Below, one piece after another: positions 51,535-60,561 of a DNA stretch of 64,000 bases. Under the pieces are notes generated by a model. It had not been told where the DNA came from. It did no database searches and saw only the letters and a program-made list of their open reading frames with translations. The stretch is from Chloroflexota bacterium. Lineage in GTDB: Bacteria > Chloroflexota > UBA6077 > CF-72. The position numbers and the translations under genes were made by a program. Location of the stretch: contig JAFAZN010000098.1 of the NCBI GenBank assembly GCA_019239775.1, positions 19,594 through 83,593 of the forward strand. The letters are read 5' to 3'. Every line of letters begins with the position of its first letter. Positions within the stretch are counted from its first letter, which is position 1.

Positions 51535-51950
51535 GCACGCACCTGGAGGTATCCCTCACGGAGGCGGGTTCCCTGACGCAGGAGTGTTCCCTCACGGAGG
51601 TGTCGCATCACGGAGGTGTGCCTCACGGAGGTATGTCCCTCGAAGGTATGTCCCTCACGGAGTTCCAACCCACGGAGTGATGCCTCCACGCCGTAACAGG
51701 TTTGACCAAGGTATGGACCTCAAAGGTACGTCCCTCACGGAGTTCCAACCCACGGAGTGATGTCTCTAGACAGTAACGGGTTTGACCAGGGTATGGACCT
51801 CAAAGGTACGTCCCTCATGAAGTTCGAACCCACGGAGTGATGCCTCCACGCAGTAACGGGTTTCCACCAAGGTATGGACCTCGAAGGTTTCTCGTACCGA
51901 GTGCAACCCCACGGGACGGCAAACCCGCGGGAGTACAAACCACGAGGGCA
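51535..51950 (+). repeat. large 16-bp-period array with 80-bp higher-order repeat
   Basis: Fills most of the 581-bp gap between the CBS gene and nuoA. First half: degenerate units around TCACGGAGGT at 15-17 base spacing. Second half: an 80-bp repeat whose TCCCTCACGGAG anchor recurs at 51651, 51731 and 51811, with a diverged fourth copy at 51891. Each 80-mer is five 16-base units: CCCTCACGGAGTTCCA, ACCCACGGAGTGATGC, CTCCACGCCGTAACAG, GTTTGACCAAGGTATG, GACCTCAAAGGTACGT. 80 is not a multiple of 3, so it is non-coding. Confidence 0.9.
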
Positions 51951-51953
51951 TGT

Positions 51954-52010
51954 TTGTCAGTGGCCGGGCGGCACCTTGCCTTATACTTGCGGCACGTAAC
52001 CCTTGCGCGA
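51954..52010 (+). promoter_or_regulatory. candidate promoter for the nuo operon
   Basis: Between the repeat array and nuoA there is a good -10 hexamer TATACT at 51982-51987. The best -35 match TTGTCA at 51954 is 22 bases upstream, longer than the usual 17, so the promoter call is uncertain. Sixty bases separate the -10 from the nuoA start. Confidence 0.3.
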
Positions 52011-52047
52011 CTGATGCGGTTGGCCCGCATCCCCGCGCCGTCTTTTG

Positions 52048-52398
52048 ATGGCCATGCCGTCACTCGTTGTCTATCTCACCCTGGCGATCCTGCTTGTGGC
52101 TGCGCTGCTGCTGGTCACCGGCCGTCTATCGCCGCGCTTTCCGAGTCCGGCCAAGGCCCGACCGTATGAGAGCGGTGTCTCCGAGCCGATCACCACGCAG
52201 ACGCGGTGGCCGGTGCGCTTTGCGCTGTTGGGCATGTTGTTTCTGATCTTCGACGTGGAAGCCCTGTTCTTCTACCCGTGGGCGGTGGTCCTGCGCGACC
52301 TAGGCTGGAGCGGCATTCTGGCGATCCTGAGCTTCTTCGTCGTGCTGGGTGCGGGCTACATCTATGCCCGCCAGCGAGGAGCCCTGGAGTGGCGATAA
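52048..52398 (+). CDS. nuoA: NADH-quinone oxidoreductase subunit A
   Basis: 116 residues from ATG 52048. Three membrane helices; the conserved loop [21 protein letters not shown] and the acidic second helix [16 protein letters not shown] are typical. Part of the membrane arm near the quinone site. First gene of the nuo operon; its end overlaps nuoB by 10 bases. Confidence 0.95.
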   Translation: MAMPSLVVYLTLAILLVAALLLVTGRLSPRFPSPAKARPYESGVSEPITTQTRWPVRFALLGMLFLIFDVEALFFYPWAVVLRDLGWSGILAILSFFVVLGAGYIYARQRGALEWR

Positions 52399-52928
52399 CC
52401 AGCCCAAGCGATAGCGACCAGAGGTCCGGCGCGCCCGGCTACATCCTGAGCCGGCTCGAGGACTGGGCGCGTGAGTCCTCGCTGTGGCCAGTGACTTTTG
52501 GCCTGGCGTGCTGTGCCATCGAGATGATGGCGATGAGCGCGTCGCGCTTCGACGTGGCCCGCTTCGGTTCCGAACTGTTCCGTGCCTCGCCCCGCCAAGC
52601 TGACCTGATGATTGTGGCCGGACGCGTCTCGCAGAAGATGGCGCCCGTCCTGCGCGAGGTGTACGACCAGATGCCCGAGCCCAAGTGGGTCATCGCCATG
52701 GGCGACTGCGCCTCGTGCAGTGGTGTCTTCAACAACTATGCGCTGATCCAGGGCGTCGACAAGATCGTGCCGGTGGATATCTACGTGCCGGGCTGTCCGC
52801 CGACGCCGGATGCGCTGCTGGATTCGATCATCAAGCTCAAAGAACGCATCGCCGCCAAGAGCAGCGGCCGACATGGCGCCCAGACCGCCCCGGGCGTGAG
52901 CATTCCGCGCAACGGCACGGCGCGCTAA
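52389..52928 (+). CDS. nuoB: NADH-quinone oxidoreductase subunit B
   Basis: 179 residues from GTG 52389 inside the nuoA end. Carries the terminal [4Fe-4S] cluster N2, next to the quinone: adjacent cysteines in [11 protein letters not shown], then GDCASCSG and [35 protein letters not shown] is also typical. The track's upstream extension is out of the nuoA frame and not coding. Confidence 0.96.
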   Translation: MAITSPSDSDQRSGAPGYILSRLEDWARESSLWPVTFGLACCAIEMMAMSASRFDVARFGSELFRASPRQADLMIVAGRVSQKMAPVLREVYDQMPEPKWVIAMGDCASCSGVFNNYALIQGVDKIVPVDIYVPGCPPTPDALLDSIIKLKERIAAKSSGRHGAQTAPGVSIPRNGTAR

Positions 52929-53389
52929 TGGTGCTGGACGGTGTCTTTGCCGCGGACGCGATCAGTCTGCCCGCCGACGGCATCACCACCGTAAGCGTTC
53001 CGCTGGCCGAGCTCTCCAACAAGATCTCTCGAGTCCGGGATGACCTTGGTTACTCGCGATTCGTCGACCTCACGGCGGTAGACCGCCTGCGGCGCCAAGA
53101 TCGATTCGAGCTCGTCTATCTCTTCTATTCGCTGGATCGCCACGAGTGGCTGCGCGTCAAGAGTTGGACGGATGGTGAGGCACCGAGCATCACACCCAGC
53201 GTCCCGGCGGCGAACTGGTACGAGCGCGAACTGTTCGATCTGTTCGGCATCCAGTTCCACGGCCATCCAGGCCTGGCTCGCATCATGCTGCCAGACACCT
53301 GGCAGGGTCACCCGCTGCGCCGCACCGAACCCCTCGGCAGCGAACCGGTCGACTTCACCGTCACCCGCAAGGTCTATGGCCACGACTGA
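52928..53389 (+). CDS. nuoC: NADH-quinone oxidoreductase subunit C
   Basis: 153 residues from ATG 52928 (TAATG overlap with nuoB). The 30-kDa subunit family pattern is clear: FVDLTAVDRLRRQDRFELVYLFYSLDRHEWLRVK, then SVPAANWYERELFDLFGIQFHGHPGLARIMLPDTWQGHPLRR. Peripheral arm protein that shapes the NuoB/NuoD quinone pocket. Separate from NuoD here, not fused. Confidence 0.95.
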   Translation: MVLDGVFAADAISLPADGITTVSVPLAELSNKISRVRDDLGYSRFVDLTAVDRLRRQDRFELVYLFYSLDRHEWLRVKSWTDGEAPSITPSVPAANWYERELFDLFGIQFHGHPGLARIMLPDTWQGHPLRRTEPLGSEPVDFTVTRKVYGHD

Positions 53390-54563
53390 GACCGATCGCC
53401 GCGAGCTGCTGACCGTCAACATGGGTCCGCAGCACCCGTCCACGCACGGGGTGCTGCGCCTGGAGCTCACCCTCGACGGCGAGGTCGTCGTTCACTGCCG
53501 GCCGGTGATCGGGTACCTGCACACGGGCATCGAAAAGACGTTCGAAGCCAAGACGTACGTGCAGGGGGTGGTGCTGACCGATCGGATGGACTACCTGAAT
53601 CCGCTCGGCAACAACCTGGCGTACGCCCTCTCGATCGAAAAGCTGATGGACTGCCCGATCCCTCCACGCGCGGTCGTGCTGCGGGTGATCCTGGCCGAGC
53701 TGACGCGGCTGGCCTCGCACCTGATGTTCGTGGGCTCGATGGCGATCGACCTCGGTGCGACGTCGCCATTCCTGTACTGCTGGCGCGAGCGCGAGAAGAT
53801 CATGGACTTCTTCGAGGGCATCAGCGGCCAGCGCATGATGACCTCATTTATTCGGCCCGGCGGCGTTGCCCAAAACGTCGAACCCGCCATGCTCGACCGA
53901 ATTTCCGAATTCATCGAGGTCATGCCGGGCTACATCGATGCTTATGAGGAATTACTCACGGGAAACCCGATCTTCAGGGAACGCACCGAGGGCATTGGAC
54001 TGCTCCCCACCGATGACGCGTTGGCCTTAGGAGTCACGGGGCCAGCGCTGCGCGGCTCAGGGGTGGCTTTGGACATCCGCAAGTCGAACCCGTACTGCGG
54101 CTACGAGACGTACCAGTTCGAGGTGCCAACCGGCCGTGTCGGCGACTGTTTCGACCGCTACCTGGTGCGTGTGGCGGAGATGCGGGAGAGTGTGAAGATC
54201 TGTCGCCAGGCACTCGACCGAATGCCCGACGGCCCAGTTCACACGGAAGACCGCAAGGTCATGCCGCCGCCCAAAGAAGAGCTGGCCAAAAGCATGGAGG
54301 CGGTGATCCACCACTTCAAGCTGTGGACCGAAGGCATCCGGCCGCCAGTTGGCGAGGCGTACGTCGGCGTGGAATCACCGCGCGGCGAACTTGGCTTTTA
54401 CGTGGTCAGCGACGGATCAGGTCGGCCCATACGCGTGCACGAGCGCGCTCCCTCTTTCGCCAACCTTCAAGCACTGCCAAAGATCATCGAAGGCGGACTT
54501 GTGGCTGACGTGGTGGCGTGCATCGCCAGCATGGACCCGATCATGGGAGAGGTCGACCGTTGA
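53376..54563 (+). CDS. nuoD: NADH-quinone oxidoreductase subunit D
   Basis: 395 residues from ATG 53376 (MATTETDRR), overlapping nuoC by 14 bases. The 49-kDa hydrogenase-like subunit with the quinone-site residues in NMGPQHPSTHGVLRLELTLDGE and PVIGYLHTGIEKTFEAKTYVQ, plus GALTPFLYCWREREK-type segment (here TSPFLYCWREREKIMD), RKSNPYCGYETYQFEVP and a C-terminal ...VVACIASMDPIMGEVDR. The track's start at 53172 is in nuoC. Confidence 0.96.
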   Translation: MATTETDRRELLTVNMGPQHPSTHGVLRLELTLDGEVVVHCRPVIGYLHTGIEKTFEAKTYVQGVVLTDRMDYLNPLGNNLAYALSIEKLMDCPIPPRAVVLRVILAELTRLASHLMFVGSMAIDLGATSPFLYCWREREKIMDFFEGISGQRMMTSFIRPGGVAQNVEPAMLDRISEFIEVMPGYIDAYEELLTGNPIFRERTEGIGLLPTDDALALGVTGPALRGSGVALDIRKSNPYCGYETYQFEVPTGRVGDCFDRYLVRVAEMRESVKICRQALDRMPDGPVHTEDRKVMPPPKEELAKSMEAVIHHFKLWTEGIRPPVGEAYVGVESPRGELGFYVVSDGSGRPIRVHERAPSFANLQALPKIIEGGLVADVVACIASMDPIMGEVDR

Positions 54564-55015
54564 GTCTGTCGGGCCGGACTCGCGACGAAATTCAGGCGCT
54601 CGTCGCGCGTTTCCCCGAACGCCGCAGCGCGCTGCTGCCCGCACTGAAGGTGGCGCAGCGGGAACAGGGCTGGCTGCCGCCGGAAACTATTGCCGAGACC
54701 GCCGACGTGGTTGGCGTGCCGCACTCCGCCGCTTTGGAGATCGCGGAGTTCTACACGATGCTGCACACCGAGCCAGGTCCGACCACGCGCGTGGTGGTGT
54801 GCGCCCAACTACCGTGCGCGCTTCGCGGCGCAGAACAGCTCATCCGCGAACTACGTTCCGAACTCCACGACCGCGACACCATTGAGGTCGAGCGGACCAG
54901 TGAATGCTTTGGTGCCTGCCACAGAGCGCCCATGGCCCGAGTTGACGACCTCTACTACGAAAACCTCGATGGTGAAGGCCGCAAGGCTCTCATCGCGGAG
55001 CTAACACGTGGTTGA
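54560..55015 (+). CDS. nuoE: NADH-quinone oxidoreductase subunit E
   Basis: 151 residues from TTG 54560, which overlaps the nuoD stop; the track's ATG lies within nuoD. Holds [2Fe-2S] cluster N1a: first pair in VVCAQLPCALRGAEQL (CxxxxC) and second in SECFGACHRAPMA (CxxxC). A helical N-terminal half (LLPALKVAQREQGWLPPETI) is standard. Confidence 0.94.
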   Translation: MSLSGRTRDEIQALVARFPERRSALLPALKVAQREQGWLPPETIAETADVVGVPHSAALEIAEFYTMLHTEPGPTTRVVVCAQLPCALRGAEQLIRELRSELHDRDTIEVERTSECFGACHRAPMARVDDLYYENLDGEGRKALIAELTRG

Positions 55016-56288
55016 GTACCAGAGGGTGCTCCTACCCCATCCAGGTCGAACGGAACCTGTTGGGTTGGATGAGTACCGGTCTGAAGACGGCTACTCCGGT
55101 TGGAAGAAATCGCTGACCACGATGACCCCCGACCAGGTCATCGAAGAAGTTAAAGCAGCCGGCTTGCGAGGTCGCGGCGGGGCGGGCTTTCCAACCGGCA
55201 ACAAGTGGAGCTTCATTCCCAAGGCACCGGGCGCCAAGTACGTCGCGGTCAACGCGGATGAATCCGAGCCCGGTACGTTCAAAGACCGCGAGCTCATGGA
55301 GGTCGAGCCGCATCGAGTGCTCGAGGGCATCGCGCTGTGCTGCTACGCGATCGGCGCGGAGACCGCGTTCATCTACATCCGCGGCGAATACGTCTGCGCA
55401 GCCGATCGACTGGAAGCTGCGATCGCCGAAGCCGAAGCCGCGGGCGTTCTCGGAGCAGGCTGTCTGGGGACCTCGATCAACGTGCGCATCATCGTCTTTC
55501 GAGGCGCCGGCGCCTACATCTGTGGTGAAGAGACAGCGCTGTTGGAGTCGCTGGAAGGACGTCGGCCGATGCCGCGCTCGCGCCCGCCGTTCCCAGCCGT
55601 TGAAGGACTGTACCGACGGCCAACTGTGATCAACAACGTCGAGACGCTGGCGAATGTGCCAGGCATCATCGACCGCGGGAGTGCCTGGTACAACGGCATT
55701 GGCAACCCACCGCGCAACACGGGTCCCAAGATCTTCTGCCTCTCGGGCCGTGTGAACCGGCCTGGCAACTACGAACTGCCGCTCGGCGCGGTGACCGTCC
55801 GCGAGTTGATCGACTCGTATGGTGGCGGCGTCATTGGGGGTAAGGCCGTCAAGGGCGTTCTCACAGCGGGCGTTTCGGCGCCGATTCTGACGGCCGACAA
55901 GCTCGATACGAAGCTCGACTACGACTCGGTCCAGGCCGCGGGCTCGATGCTCGGATCGGCCTCTTTGATCGTGCTGGATGAGGACACGTGCATCGTGCGG
56001 GCGGCGGCGTTGATGGAAGAGTTCTTCCGCCACGAGTCGTGCGGCAAGTGCACGCCTTGTCGCGAGGGGACGTCGTGGCTTTTGAAGATTCTCAAGCGCA
56101 TCGAGGCAGGCCGAGGGGTGCCTGGCGACCTGGATTTGCTGCTGTCGCTTTCAGGCGAAATCTCAGGCAAGGTGCTGTGCGCACTGGGTGACTTCGCCAC
56201 GTCGCCCGTCGTCGCGACCGTCAAACAGTACAGGGAGGAATACGAACAGCACATCAACGACGGAAGGTGCCCATACCCCGCATGGTGA
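55008..56288 (+). CDS. nuoF: NADH-quinone oxidoreductase subunit F
   Basis: 426 residues from GTG 55008. The NADH-oxidising subunit: FMN/NADH loop GLRGRGGAGFPTGNKWSF, NADESEPGTFKDRELMEVEPHRVLEG, and cluster N3 cysteines in ESCGKCTPCREGTSWL plus the distal one in GKVLCALGDFATSPV. Overlaps nuoE by 8 and nuoG by 7 bases. Confidence 0.97.
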   Translation: MVEYQRVLLPHPGRTEPVGLDEYRSEDGYSGWKKSLTTMTPDQVIEEVKAAGLRGRGGAGFPTGNKWSFIPKAPGAKYVAVNADESEPGTFKDRELMEVEPHRVLEGIALCCYAIGAETAFIYIRGEYVCAADRLEAAIAEAEAAGVLGAGCLGTSINVRIIVFRGAGAYICGEETALLESLEGRRPMPRSRPPFPAVEGLYRRPTVINNVETLANVPGIIDRGSAWYNGIGNPPRNTGPKIFCLSGRVNRPGNYELPLGAVTVRELIDSYGGGVIGGKAVKGVLTAGVSAPILTADKLDTKLDYDSVQAAGSMLGSASLIVLDEDTCIVRAAALMEEFFRHESCGKCTPCREGTSWLLKILKRIEAGRGVPGDLDLLLSLSGEISGKVLCALGDFATSPVVATVKQYREEYEQHINDGRCPYPAW

Positions 56289-58117
56289 CTACCCCCGGGG
56301 TTGAGACGGTCAAGCTCACCATCGACGGCGTCGAAGTCGAAGCGCCCAAGGGCATGCTGCTGATTGAGGCCGCCAAGCTGGTCGGCTTCGAGATTCCAGT
56401 GTTCTGCTACGAAGAGCGGCTGAAGCCGGTCGGCGCCTGCCGCATGTGCCTGGTGCAGATTGAAAAACTGCCGCGGCTCCAGACCGCGTGCACCACTCCG
56501 GTGGCGGCTGACATGGTCGTCCACACGATCACCGACGACGTCAAAGGTGCCCAGAACGGCGTGCTGGAGCTGTTGCTGGCCAACCATCCGTTGGACTGTC
56601 CGATCTGCGACAAAGGCGGCGAATGCCCGCTGCAGGACAACACGTTCCGCCATGGCCCAGGCGCCTCGCGCTTTACCGAAGAAAAGCGCCACAAGGAGAA
56701 GGCGTACCCGTTGGGACCGCAGATCGTGCTCGATCGCGAGCGCTGCATCATGTGCTACCGCTGCGTCCGCTTTCACCAGGAGATCCCCGGCGACGAAGCG
56801 CTCGCCGCCGTGCAGCGCGGGGCTGATAGCGAGATCGCCACGCTGAACGGCGAGCCGTACACGTCGATCTACGCCGGCAACACCATCGAGTTGTGCCCCG
56901 TGGGCGCGCTCACCAGCCGCAGCTATCGCTTCAAAGCGCGGCCGTGGGACCTGGTGCGAACGCCCTCCATCTGCAGCGGCTGCGCGGTTGGCTGCAACAT
57001 CGAGGTCCACAGTCGCAGCGAGACCGTGCTGCGCTTGTGGTCACGTCGCAACCGGGCGGTCGACGACGGCTGGTTGTGCGACCGTGGTCGATTCGAAACG
57101 CTGCCAACGCCGCCCGAATGCCGTCCGATGCGACCGATGGTGCGTCGCGGCGATGCCTTGGCTCCCGCCACCTGGGACGAGGCGCTGGCGCGAGCCGCCG
57201 AAACTCTCGGCAGCAGCGCAGGTGTGTTGGCCTCCCAACGGCTGTCGAACGAAGCGTTCTGGATTCTGCAGCGTCTCGGCCCTCGGCTACCCGGCGCGTT
57301 GTGGCCACCAGCTGGTGAAGCGTGGCCGGTTGACGGCAGGATCGAAAACCTGCAGCGCTGCAAGTCCATCGTCCTCATTGGATTGGACGCCTGGGAGGAC
57401 CTCCCCGTTCTAGCGCTGTGGATCCGCCGCGCAGTTCTGGCGGGCGCGAAACTGACCGTTCTCGGGGACCGGAACGGTCTGTGGCGCAACACCGCAACAT
57501 GGCTCAAGGGCGATCCGCTCGCGCACCTTTCAGACGTCCAAGCCGTTGAAGGACCAGTGGCCGTCCTGGTGCACCCGGCGTTGGTGGCAGGACACCGTTC
57601 GGACCTGGAGGCGTTCGCGACACGGCTCGGCGCCAACGGCGAAACAGGCCTGGTGGGTGCACCGCTGCTGGGCGCAAATGGGCGCGGTGCGCTGGAGCTC
57701 GCCCCCGAACTGGCAAGAGGTGACGTCGATCAAGTCCTTACCGCGAAAGGCATTCTGGCGATCGGCGACGAGGACTGGTCACAGCTGAAAGTCGGGTCCT
57801 TTGGGCGCTTGGTACTCGCCACGTCGGGGCCAGTCCCCGATAGCGAGCACATCGACGTTGTCCTGCCAATGGCGCATGCCTACGAACGGCAGGCCAGCCT
57901 GATCAACCTGGACGGTCGCATCCAGCACCAGGAAGGCGGCGCCGCGCCGCCAACCCAGGCGCGCACAGATTGGGGTCTGGCTGCCGAGATCGGCATCCGC
58001 CTGGGCATGTCCGTGCCAGGCAGTGACGACCTCGAGGCAATCCGCGGCCGCATGATCGATGAGCACCCGCATCTGAGTGAGATCGTGCGCGAGAAGGCGC
58101 TGATCGCGCGTGTTTGA
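56282..58117 (+). CDS. nuoG: NADH-quinone oxidoreductase subunit G (short form)
   Basis: 611 residues from ATG 56282 (the track's GTG 56267 is too close to the upstream SD). Clusters: N1b [19 protein letters not shown]...TAC, the His-Cys N5 site in [19 protein letters not shown]4 in [14 protein letters not shown] with ELCPVGAL, and N7 in [14 protein letters not shown] plus GWLCDRGRF. The molybdopterin-like C-terminal region is short (E. coli NuoG about 900 residues, Thermus about 780), consistent with a compact peripheral arm. Confidence 0.94.
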   Translation: MVTTPGVETVKLTIDGVEVEAPKGMLLIEAAKLVGFEIPVFCYEERLKPVGACRMCLVQIEKLPRLQTACTTPVAADMVVHTITDDVKGAQNGVLELLLANHPLDCPICDKGGECPLQDNTFRHGPGASRFTEEKRHKEKAYPLGPQIVLDRERCIMCYRCVRFHQEIPGDEALAAVQRGADSEIATLNGEPYTSIYAGNTIELCPVGALTSRSYRFKARPWDLVRTPSICSGCAVGCNIEVHSRSETVLRLWSRRNRAVDDGWLCDRGRFETLPTPPECRPMRPMVRRGDALAPATWDEALARAAETLGSSAGVLASQRLSNEAFWILQRLGPRLPGALWPPAGEAWPVDGRIENLQRCKSIVLIGLDAWEDLPVLALWIRRAVLAGAKLTVLGDRNGLWRNTATWLKGDPLAHLSDVQAVEGPVAVLVHPALVAGHRSDLEAFATRLGANGETGLVGAPLLGANGRGALELAPELARGDVDQVLTAKGILAIGDEDWSQLKVGSFGRLVLATSGPVPDSEHIDVVLPMAHAYERQASLINLDGRIQHQEGGAAPPTQARTDWGLAAEIGIRLGMSVPGSDDLEAIRGRMIDEHPHLSEIVREKALIARV

Positions 58118-59108
58118 TGTCTTGATCGACGTCATTCGCTCGCTGGTGATCATCTTCGCCCTGCTGACCGGCATGGCGTACATGACCTGGTTTGAGAGAC
58201 GCGTCATCAGTCGGCTGCAAGTGCGCATCGGACCGAACCGCGTCGGCCCAACGGGCCTCCTGCAACCCCTTGCGGATGCGCTCAAGCTGTTCTTCAAAGA
58301 GGATGTCCGGCCAGCCATGGCCGATCGGTTCCTCTATCCACTCGCGCCTGGTATCTCGCTGGTGGCCGCCCTCGCGGCGTTCGTCGTCATCCCGATCGGT
58401 CCCACCATCTCGATCGCCGGTAGGTCGATTGGGCTGGTCATCCAGGACATGCCGGTGGCGCTGCTGTATCTGATCGGCGCCAGCTCACTCGGCGTCTACG
58501 GCGTCGTGCTGGGCGGCTGGTCGTCTGGCTCGAAATACTCGCTGCTCGGGTCGTTGCGGGGTGGCGCACAGGTCGTCTCGTACGAGCTGGCTCTCGGACT
58601 GGCGCTGGTTGGCGTCGTGCTGGTCAGCGGCACGCTTTCAATCAACCAGATCGTCGACGAGCAGGCGCACTCGGTGCCCTTCGTCATCCTCCAGCCGCTG
58701 GGCTTCCTGCTGTACTTCACGGCGGCCATTGCCGAAACCAACCGCGCCCCATTCGATCTTCCCGAAGCCGAACAGGAGCTTGTGGCTGGCTATCACACGG
58801 AGTACAGCGGCTTTCGCTTCGCGCTGTACTACATCGCCGAGTATGTCAACGTGCTCACCGTTTCGGCGATCGCGGCAACGCTGTTTTTCGGTGGCTGGCT
58901 GGGTCCCTTCAATCTGCTGAACGGCCCGTGGTGGCTGCTCATCAAGATGACGGTCTTTGCGTTCATCTTTGTCTGGCTGCGCGCGACGTTGCCGCGCCTG
59001 CGGTACGACCAGCTGATGCGACTGTCCTGGGGGCTGCTGCTGCCGCTGGGCCTGCTGAACGTGCTGGTGACCGCGGTGCTGGTCGTCTTCTTCTCGGGAG
59101 GTCGATAA
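58110..59108 (+). CDS. nuoH: NADH-quinone oxidoreductase subunit H
   Basis: 332 residues from GTG 58110, overlapping nuoG by 8 bases. Eight to nine membrane helices; conserved loops [41 protein letters not shown] and [26 protein letters not shown], both part of the quinone channel and E-channel. The link between the quinone chamber and the membrane arm. Confidence 0.97.
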   Translation: MFDVLIDVIRSLVIIFALLTGMAYMTWFERRVISRLQVRIGPNRVGPTGLLQPLADALKLFFKEDVRPAMADRFLYPLAPGISLVAALAAFVVIPIGPTISIAGRSIGLVIQDMPVALLYLIGASSLGVYGVVLGGWSSGSKYSLLGSLRGGAQVVSYELALGLALVGVVLVSGTLSINQIVDEQAHSVPFVILQPLGFLLYFTAAIAETNRAPFDLPEAEQELVAGYHTEYSGFRFALYYIAEYVNVLTVSAIAATLFFGGWLGPFNLLNGPWWLLIKMTVFAFIFVWLRATLPRLRYDQLMRLSWGLLLPLGLLNVLVTAVLVVFFSGGR

Positions 59109-59116
59109 GAAAAAGC

Positions 59117-59710
59117 ATGCTTGATGGAGCGCGTGGTCTCGCGCGCGGTTTCTGGACAGTGCTGCGTCACGCGGCACAGCCGCCGACCACGCTGCCGTAT
59201 CCCGAGGTCAAGCGGACGTTACCCCCGGCATTCCGCGGGCGACACCGCCTGTACCGCCATGCTGATGGGCTGGAGCGGTGCATCGGCTGCGAATTGTGCG
59301 CGGCGGCTTGCCCGTCGAGTGCGATCTACGTTCAGGCGGCGGACAACGATCCCGCTGCGCCTGTCTCGACTGGCGAGCGATACGCGTCGATCTACGAGAT
59401 CAACATGATCCGCTGCATCTTCTGCGGCTATTGCGAGGAAGCTTGCCCAGTTGATGCGATCAGGCTCGGTCCGGAGTACGAGCTCGCCGATTTTGCGCGG
59501 CCAGAGTTCGTCTACACCAAGCAGATGCTCCTGGATCCCGAGAAGTACGCGCCGCCACGCCAGTATCACGCGGATGTCGATGAGACGGATCCCGAGCTGC
59601 GCCGCCAGATCCCGACGGACGAGGATCTCGGCGAGGTCTACCGCGCGCACCGGCCAATTGGTGCGCCCATCGAGTCGCCCCCCGAAGAGCGACATCATCC
59701 GCTGGCCTAA
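59117..59710 (+). CDS. nuoI: NADH-quinone oxidoreductase subunit I
   Basis: 197 residues from ATG 59117, 8 bp after nuoH. Two [4Fe-4S] motifs for N6a/N6b: CIGCELCAAACPSSAI and CIFCGYCEEACPVDAI, inside a ferredoxin-like fold with RYEINMIRCIFCG spacing. Ends in a proline/acid tail (ESPPEERHHPLA). The ORF track start lies in nuoH. Confidence 0.95.
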   Translation: MLDGARGLARGFWTVLRHAAQPPTTLPYPEVKRTLPPAFRGRHRLYRHADGLERCIGCELCAAACPSSAIYVQAADNDPAAPVSTGERYASIYEINMIRCIFCGYCEEACPVDAIRLGPEYELADFARPEFVYTKQMLLDPEKYAPPRQYHADVDETDPELRRQIPTDEDLGEVYRAHRPIGAPIESPPEERHHPLA

Positions 59711-59713
59711 TTG

Positions 59714-60262
59714 ATGGACGGGCTGTTTATCCCGCTGCTGCCCGGGTGCATTGTGGCGATTGCGTCTGCGCTCGGAGTGGTTTCGGCCCGCCGGCCCGTG
59801 TACGCGGCGATCTTCCTGCTCGTGCATAGCCTGTCGCTGGCCGCGCTTTTCGGCGTACTGTCCGCGGCGATGGTCGCCGTTGGCCAGATCGTCATCTATT
59901 CGGGCGCCATCGTCGTGCTGTTCCTGTTCGTGGTCACGCTGCTACCTACGGGTGGCCGTGAGCTCGCACCGACTGGAGCCCGCCTGCCGGCTGGACTGGT
60001 GGCAGCCGCGGCCGTCCTGATTGCCCTTGCCGCCTCGCTGGCCGCAGGCGCAATTCCCGTGGTAACTCCCGGGGATCTTTCGGTGGTCGCGGTGGGACAT
60101 GCGCTGTTCGGTTCGTTGCTCGTGGGCTTTGAGCTCACCGCTCCACTTCTGCTCGTGGCCATCATCGGGGCCGTGGTGATCTGGCGTCGTCACGAGCCGC
60201 GCACGCGCACAGCCGTACCTGCCAAGGCGACCGAGCCACGGACTCTGGTGATGCACCGATGA
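59714..60262 (+). CDS. nuoJ: NADH-quinone oxidoreductase subunit J
   Basis: 182 residues from ATG 59714 (the track starts one TTG codon earlier). Five membrane helices with the third-helix bulge segment VGQIVIYSGAIVVLFLFVVTLL, which swings during catalysis, and a Tyr/Ser/Gly-rich stretch typical of the family. 3-bp gap from nuoI; stop overlaps nuoK by 4 bases. Confidence 0.93.
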   Translation: MDGLFIPLLPGCIVAIASALGVVSARRPVYAAIFLLVHSLSLAALFGVLSAAMVAVGQIVIYSGAIVVLFLFVVTLLPTGGRELAPTGARLPAGLVAAAAVLIALAASLAAGAIPVVTPGDLSVVAVGHALFGSLLVGFELTAPLLLVAIIGAVVIWRRHEPRTRTAVPAKATEPRTLVMHR

Positions 60263-60561
60263 GCTCTGAGGTTCTCGTGCTAGGCACCAGCGCCGTGTTG
60301 TTTGCGATCGGCGGCGCGGGCGCGCTGATGCACCGCCACCCGGTGGCCCTGCTCATGGCCATCGAGGTCATGCTGAACGCGGCGAACCTGCTGATCGTGT
60401 TGGGCGCGCGCGTACATGGCGGAGCTGACGCCGAGGCCGCGGCCTTGGTCGTACTCGTACTGTCCGCCGCGGAAGCCGTCATTGGCCTCGCACTGGCATT
60501 GGCGTTGTTCCGCCGCCGTGCCATTCCAGACGTGGACGATGCCGTGGAGCTGCGCGGATGA
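60259..60561 (+). CDS. nuoK: NADH-quinone oxidoreductase subunit K
   Basis: 100 residues. Three membrane helices with the two conserved buried glutamates, in LLMAIEVMLNAANLLIV and LVLSAAEAVIGLALALALFR, both needed for proton transfer in E. coli. These acidic residues are intact here, unlike in the L and N subunits downstream. Confidence 0.94.
   Translation: MSSEVLVLGTSAVLFAIGGAGALMHRHPVALLMAIEVMLNAANLLIVLGARVHGGADAEAAALVVLVLSAAEAVIGLALALALFRRRAIPDVDDAVELRG

Noticed and set aside
51351-51760. ORFs over the nuo upstream array that look like pentapeptide-repeat proteins
   Set aside because: SLTE/HGG-like patterns come from the 16-mer units read in frame by chance; the period is 16 or 80 bases and shifts frame, so no extended protein is possible.
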